64,000 nucleotides of DNA from CAVQEK01 sp964596645 (lineage in GTDB: Bacteria; Bacteroidota; Bacteroidia; Cytophagales; Cyclobacteriaceae): the NCBI GenBank assembly GCA_964596645.1, contig CAZQVB010000005.1, forward strand, positions 62,001-126,000, in the 5' to 3' direction. Position 1 is the stretch's first letter, and the number at the start of each line of letters is the position of its first letter. The notes under the pieces are model-generated. The model made no database searches and was not told the DNA's origin. It saw only the letters and a program-made list of their open reading frames with translations. The position numbers and the translations under genes were made by a program. Below are positions 62,281-64,000 of the stretch, piece after piece.

Positions 62281-63408
62281 TTAAATTTTATATTTCTGAA
62301 TAATCGCTTCGTTTACATCCAGTCCCAAACCCGGTTTTTCTGAAGCCAAGAGATACCCCTCGGTTAAAGTTATGTTTGGAAAGATTAATTCTTCACGGAG
62401 TTTGTTTTCGGTAAAATCGAGTTCTACCAAGGCTTCGGGCTCTTTCATTCGGCCGGGAACCATATCCATATTGGTCAAAACCTGCAGGGCGGCATTCAGT
62501 GCAATTCCGGTCCCCCAGGAGTGGGGGACTACATCCACGCCAAAAGTATAGGCCATGTCGATTATTTTTTTTACTTCTGATATTCCGCCCGCTGCGCAAA
62601 TGTCGGGTTGGGCTATGTCGACGCAGCCGTTTTCAAAAAGGGTTTTAAACCCAAAGCGAAGGTATTCACATTCGCCGCCGGCGATGGGTATGCTTGTATT
62701 GGTTCGCAGGCGGGCGTAGCCATTATAGTCTTCGGGCGACAGGGGCTCTTCAAACCAGCCAATTTTATACGCTTCCATTTCACGGGCTAATTCATAAGCC
62801 TCGTTATAGCCATAAGCATGGTTCGAGTCCACCATTAGGTTTATGTCGAAACCAATGGCATTTCGAACCGCCTCAATGTTTGCCAGATCGTCCTTTATAC
62901 CAAGACCTACTTTCATTTTCATATATTGAAAGTTGTTCTCTTTGTAATGAAGGGCTTCATCTGCTAATACCTGTGGCAAATTCTCTACCTGACTGAAATA
63001 CATTCCCGTAGCGTAGGGCCTTATTTTATCCCGCTTCTTTCCTCCCAATAAAACATGTACTGGCTGACCAAGTATTTTCCCTTTTAAATCCCATAACGCA
63101 ATATCGAGTGCCGACACCGACGCCATGAGGATACCCCTGCGGGCATAATCCAGTGTACGGCGGTACATATTCTGCCATAAAGTTTCGGTTTCGAGCGGGT
63201 TCTTTCCCAACAGCAGTGGCTTCAGAAACTCAATACCCTCACGCAACACATTGGCAGGGCCGTACCCTTCGCCCCAGCCCACAAGGCCTTCGTCGGTGGT
63301 GATTTTTACTATGCAGATCAAGCGTTCGCAATATTCCCACTGCGAAAAGTAAAAGCTTTGGTCCAGCTTGTCGGATAATACGATAGGCTCTACTTTGGTA
63401 ATTTTCAT
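62281..63408 (-). CDS. Enolase-superfamily sugar-acid dehydratase/cycloisomerase
   Basis: A 375-aa mandelate-racemase/muconate-lactonizing-family enzyme. Lys164 and Lys166 form the KxK base, and Asp194 (LMVDSNHAYG), Glu220 (WFEEP) and Glu246 (GGECEY) bind magnesium. His296 (VPHSWGTG) is the second base. The VPH-WGTG style resembles galactarolactone cycloisomerase and related galactonate-type enzymes. A 3,6-anhydrogalactonate cycloisomerase is the other possibility because of the ALDH, kinase and aldolase neighbours. The product should be a 2-keto-3-deoxy acid that feeds the kinase. The length rules out the longer fuconate dehydratase type. Confidence 0.85.
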   Translation of the reverse strand: MKITKVEPIVLSDKLDQSFYFSQWEYCERLICIVKITTDEGLVGWGEGYGPANVLREGIEFLKPLLLGKNPLETETLWQNMYRRTLDYARRGILMASVSALDIALWDLKGKILGQPVHVLLGGKKRDKIRPYATGMYFSQVENLPQVLADEALHYKENNFQYMKMKVGLGIKDDLANIEAVRNAIGFDINLMVDSNHAYGYNEAYELAREMEAYKIGWFEEPLSPEDYNGYARLRTNTSIPIAGGECEYLRFGFKTLFENGCVDIAQPDICAAGGISEVKKIIDMAYTFGVDVVPHSWGTGIALNAALQVLTNMDMVPGRMKEPEALVELDFTENKLREELIFPNITLTEGYLLASEKPGLGLDVNEAIIQKYKI

Positions 63409-63425
63409 TTCCTTCTATTCCAATT

Positions 63426-64000
63426 TTAAAAGGCACTGTTTGAATACCCCAACACAATGCAGGCAACAATGAGCACGGCCAGACCGGCCAACATCATTCG
63501 GAAAGGCTTTTGCGCATTGTCCCACTCCTTGGCACGATAAGCCCAGAAATTGCCTATGATAAGTGATAAACCCAACATAATTGGCCATCCTATCACCGGC
63601 CCAATTTCACCCAGCAACGCTGCCCCCTGGCCATACACACCCAAAGCAGCAAACCAGCATAAACCCGCTATGATTGACCATTTGTACGCTTTAGAAGCAC
63701 CGGCTACGGAGAAACTGCCCCAGGATTTATTTTTGAATAACAGGAAAATGGCGTAACCGGCATTCATCAGGTACGCTCCCCAAAGTACTACTACCCACGA
63801 TGCCAGACTAGCGTTGCGGCTGATTGCGCCAAATTCCCGGGCAGATTCTGCTACTGGTGTAGCATTGGCAAAACCAACATTCAGTAAAGCCGACAAAGCC
63901 CCACAAATAATGGCTATGACCAGGCCTACCTGAAATGCTTTTCCTTTTTTCAGGCCCGCATTTTCGCTGTCTCTTCCACTTTGCAGTTTATCGCGTTTTA
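63426..64000 (-). CDS. RhaT-family sugar permease, 5' end outside the window
   Basis: The C-terminal 190 or so residues of a multi-spanning inner-membrane permease. The reading frame continues past a nominal start at 63896 to the window edge, beginning KRDKLQSGRDSENAGLKKGK, so the gene is incomplete on its 5' side. About five membrane helices are present (GLVIAIICGALSALLNVG, SWVVVLWGAYLMNAGYAIFLL, WSIIAGLCWFAALGVYG, IGPVIGWPIMLGLSLIIGNFW, MMLAGLAVLIVACIVLGY). The pattern matches L-rhamnose-proton symporter RhaT-like proteins, which in Bacteroidota often sit in sugar clusters. It probably brings in the sugar acid or its precursor. Confidence 0.75.
   Translation of the reverse strand, partial: KRDKLQSGRDSENAGLKKGKAFQVGLVIAIICGALSALLNVGFANATPVAESAREFGAISRNASLASWVVVLWGAYLMNAGYAIFLLFKNKSWGSFSVAGASKAYKWSIIAGLCWFAALGVYGQGAALLGEIGPVIGWPIMLGLSLIIGNFWAYRAKEWDNAQKPFRMMLAGLAVLIVACIVLGYSNSAF

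Noticed and set aside
62281..63408. L-fuconate dehydratase assignment for the enolase-family gene
   Set aside because: The protein is about 60 residues shorter than that family and its VPH-WGTG motif fits galactonate or galactarolactone-type enzymes better.

Overview
ORGANISM. The window looks like a chromosomal piece of a Bacteroidota bacterium, probably a Cytophagales-like polysaccharide degrader. Support: a SusC/SusD pair, an ECF sigma/FecR pair, many exported or lipoprotein carbohydrate enzymes, and promoters of the TTTG/TAnnTTTG type. No species name can be read from the sequence. Almost everything lies on the minus strand and belongs to one large carbohydrate-utilisation region interrupted by a short plus-strand block. 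LAYOUT, right to left along the minus strand. (1) 64000-58936: a cytoplasmic sugar-acid module (RhaT-type permease cut by the window edge, enolase-superfamily dehydratase/cycloisomerase, aldehyde dehydrogenase, KDPG-type aldolase, PfkB-type KDG kinase). (2) 58911-39026: a dense run of exported depolymerising enzymes: two GH2, a parallel beta-helix lipoprotein, four type-I sulfatases, a GH29 fucosidase, a GH97 with an Asp nucleophile, and a GHL6/GH151-like protein. A consensus promoter sits at 41896-41926. (3) 38986-36054: a beta-helix protein and an exported nucleoside hydrolase. (4) 35962-27133, mostly plus strand and GC-richer by eye: a MscS channel, a GntR-regulated cluster that resembles D-apionate catabolism (OiaC-like, ApnO-like, sugar-binding protein, ApnL-like), and a PAS histidine kinase. 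The ApnO-like gene and the binding-protein gene are both truncated and fused at one point, which I read as a deletion scar. (5) 26902-26224: a tRNA-Pro(CGG) and an intergenic stretch with a 100-bp tandem repeat and a dispersed palindrome. (6) 26223-19200: ECF sigma factor, FecR anti-sigma factor, SusC with an STN signalling domain, and SusD, closed by a terminator. (7) 19138-11120: two FAD-dependent oxidoreductases and three beta-helix proteins of the GH28/pectin-enzyme type. (8) 11066-197: a LacI-family regulator with its own palindromic operator, two beta-propeller proteins, a CBM9-like lipoprotein, a TIM-barrel/DUF1080 fusion, a Gfo/Idh/MocA oxidoreductase, a propeller lipoprotein and a GH2 enzyme. 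HOW IT FITS. Polygalacturonase-type enzymes, fucosidase, GH2 and GH97 exo-enzymes and sulfatases suggest a branched, sulfated, plant- or algal-type cell-wall glycan. The sigma/FecR/SusC relay would sense and import oligosaccharides, and sulfatases and exo-glycosidases would trim them in the periplasm. The redox enzymes (Gfo/Idh, DUF1080 fusion, FAD oxidoreductases) suggest an oxidation-elimination route for unusual glycosidic bonds, and the KDG/KDPG module would bring sugar acids into central metabolism. Apionate genes beside pectin-type enzymes would suit an apiose-containing pectin, but that link is inference. No endo-acting agarase, carrageenase or alginate lyase was recognised in the window.
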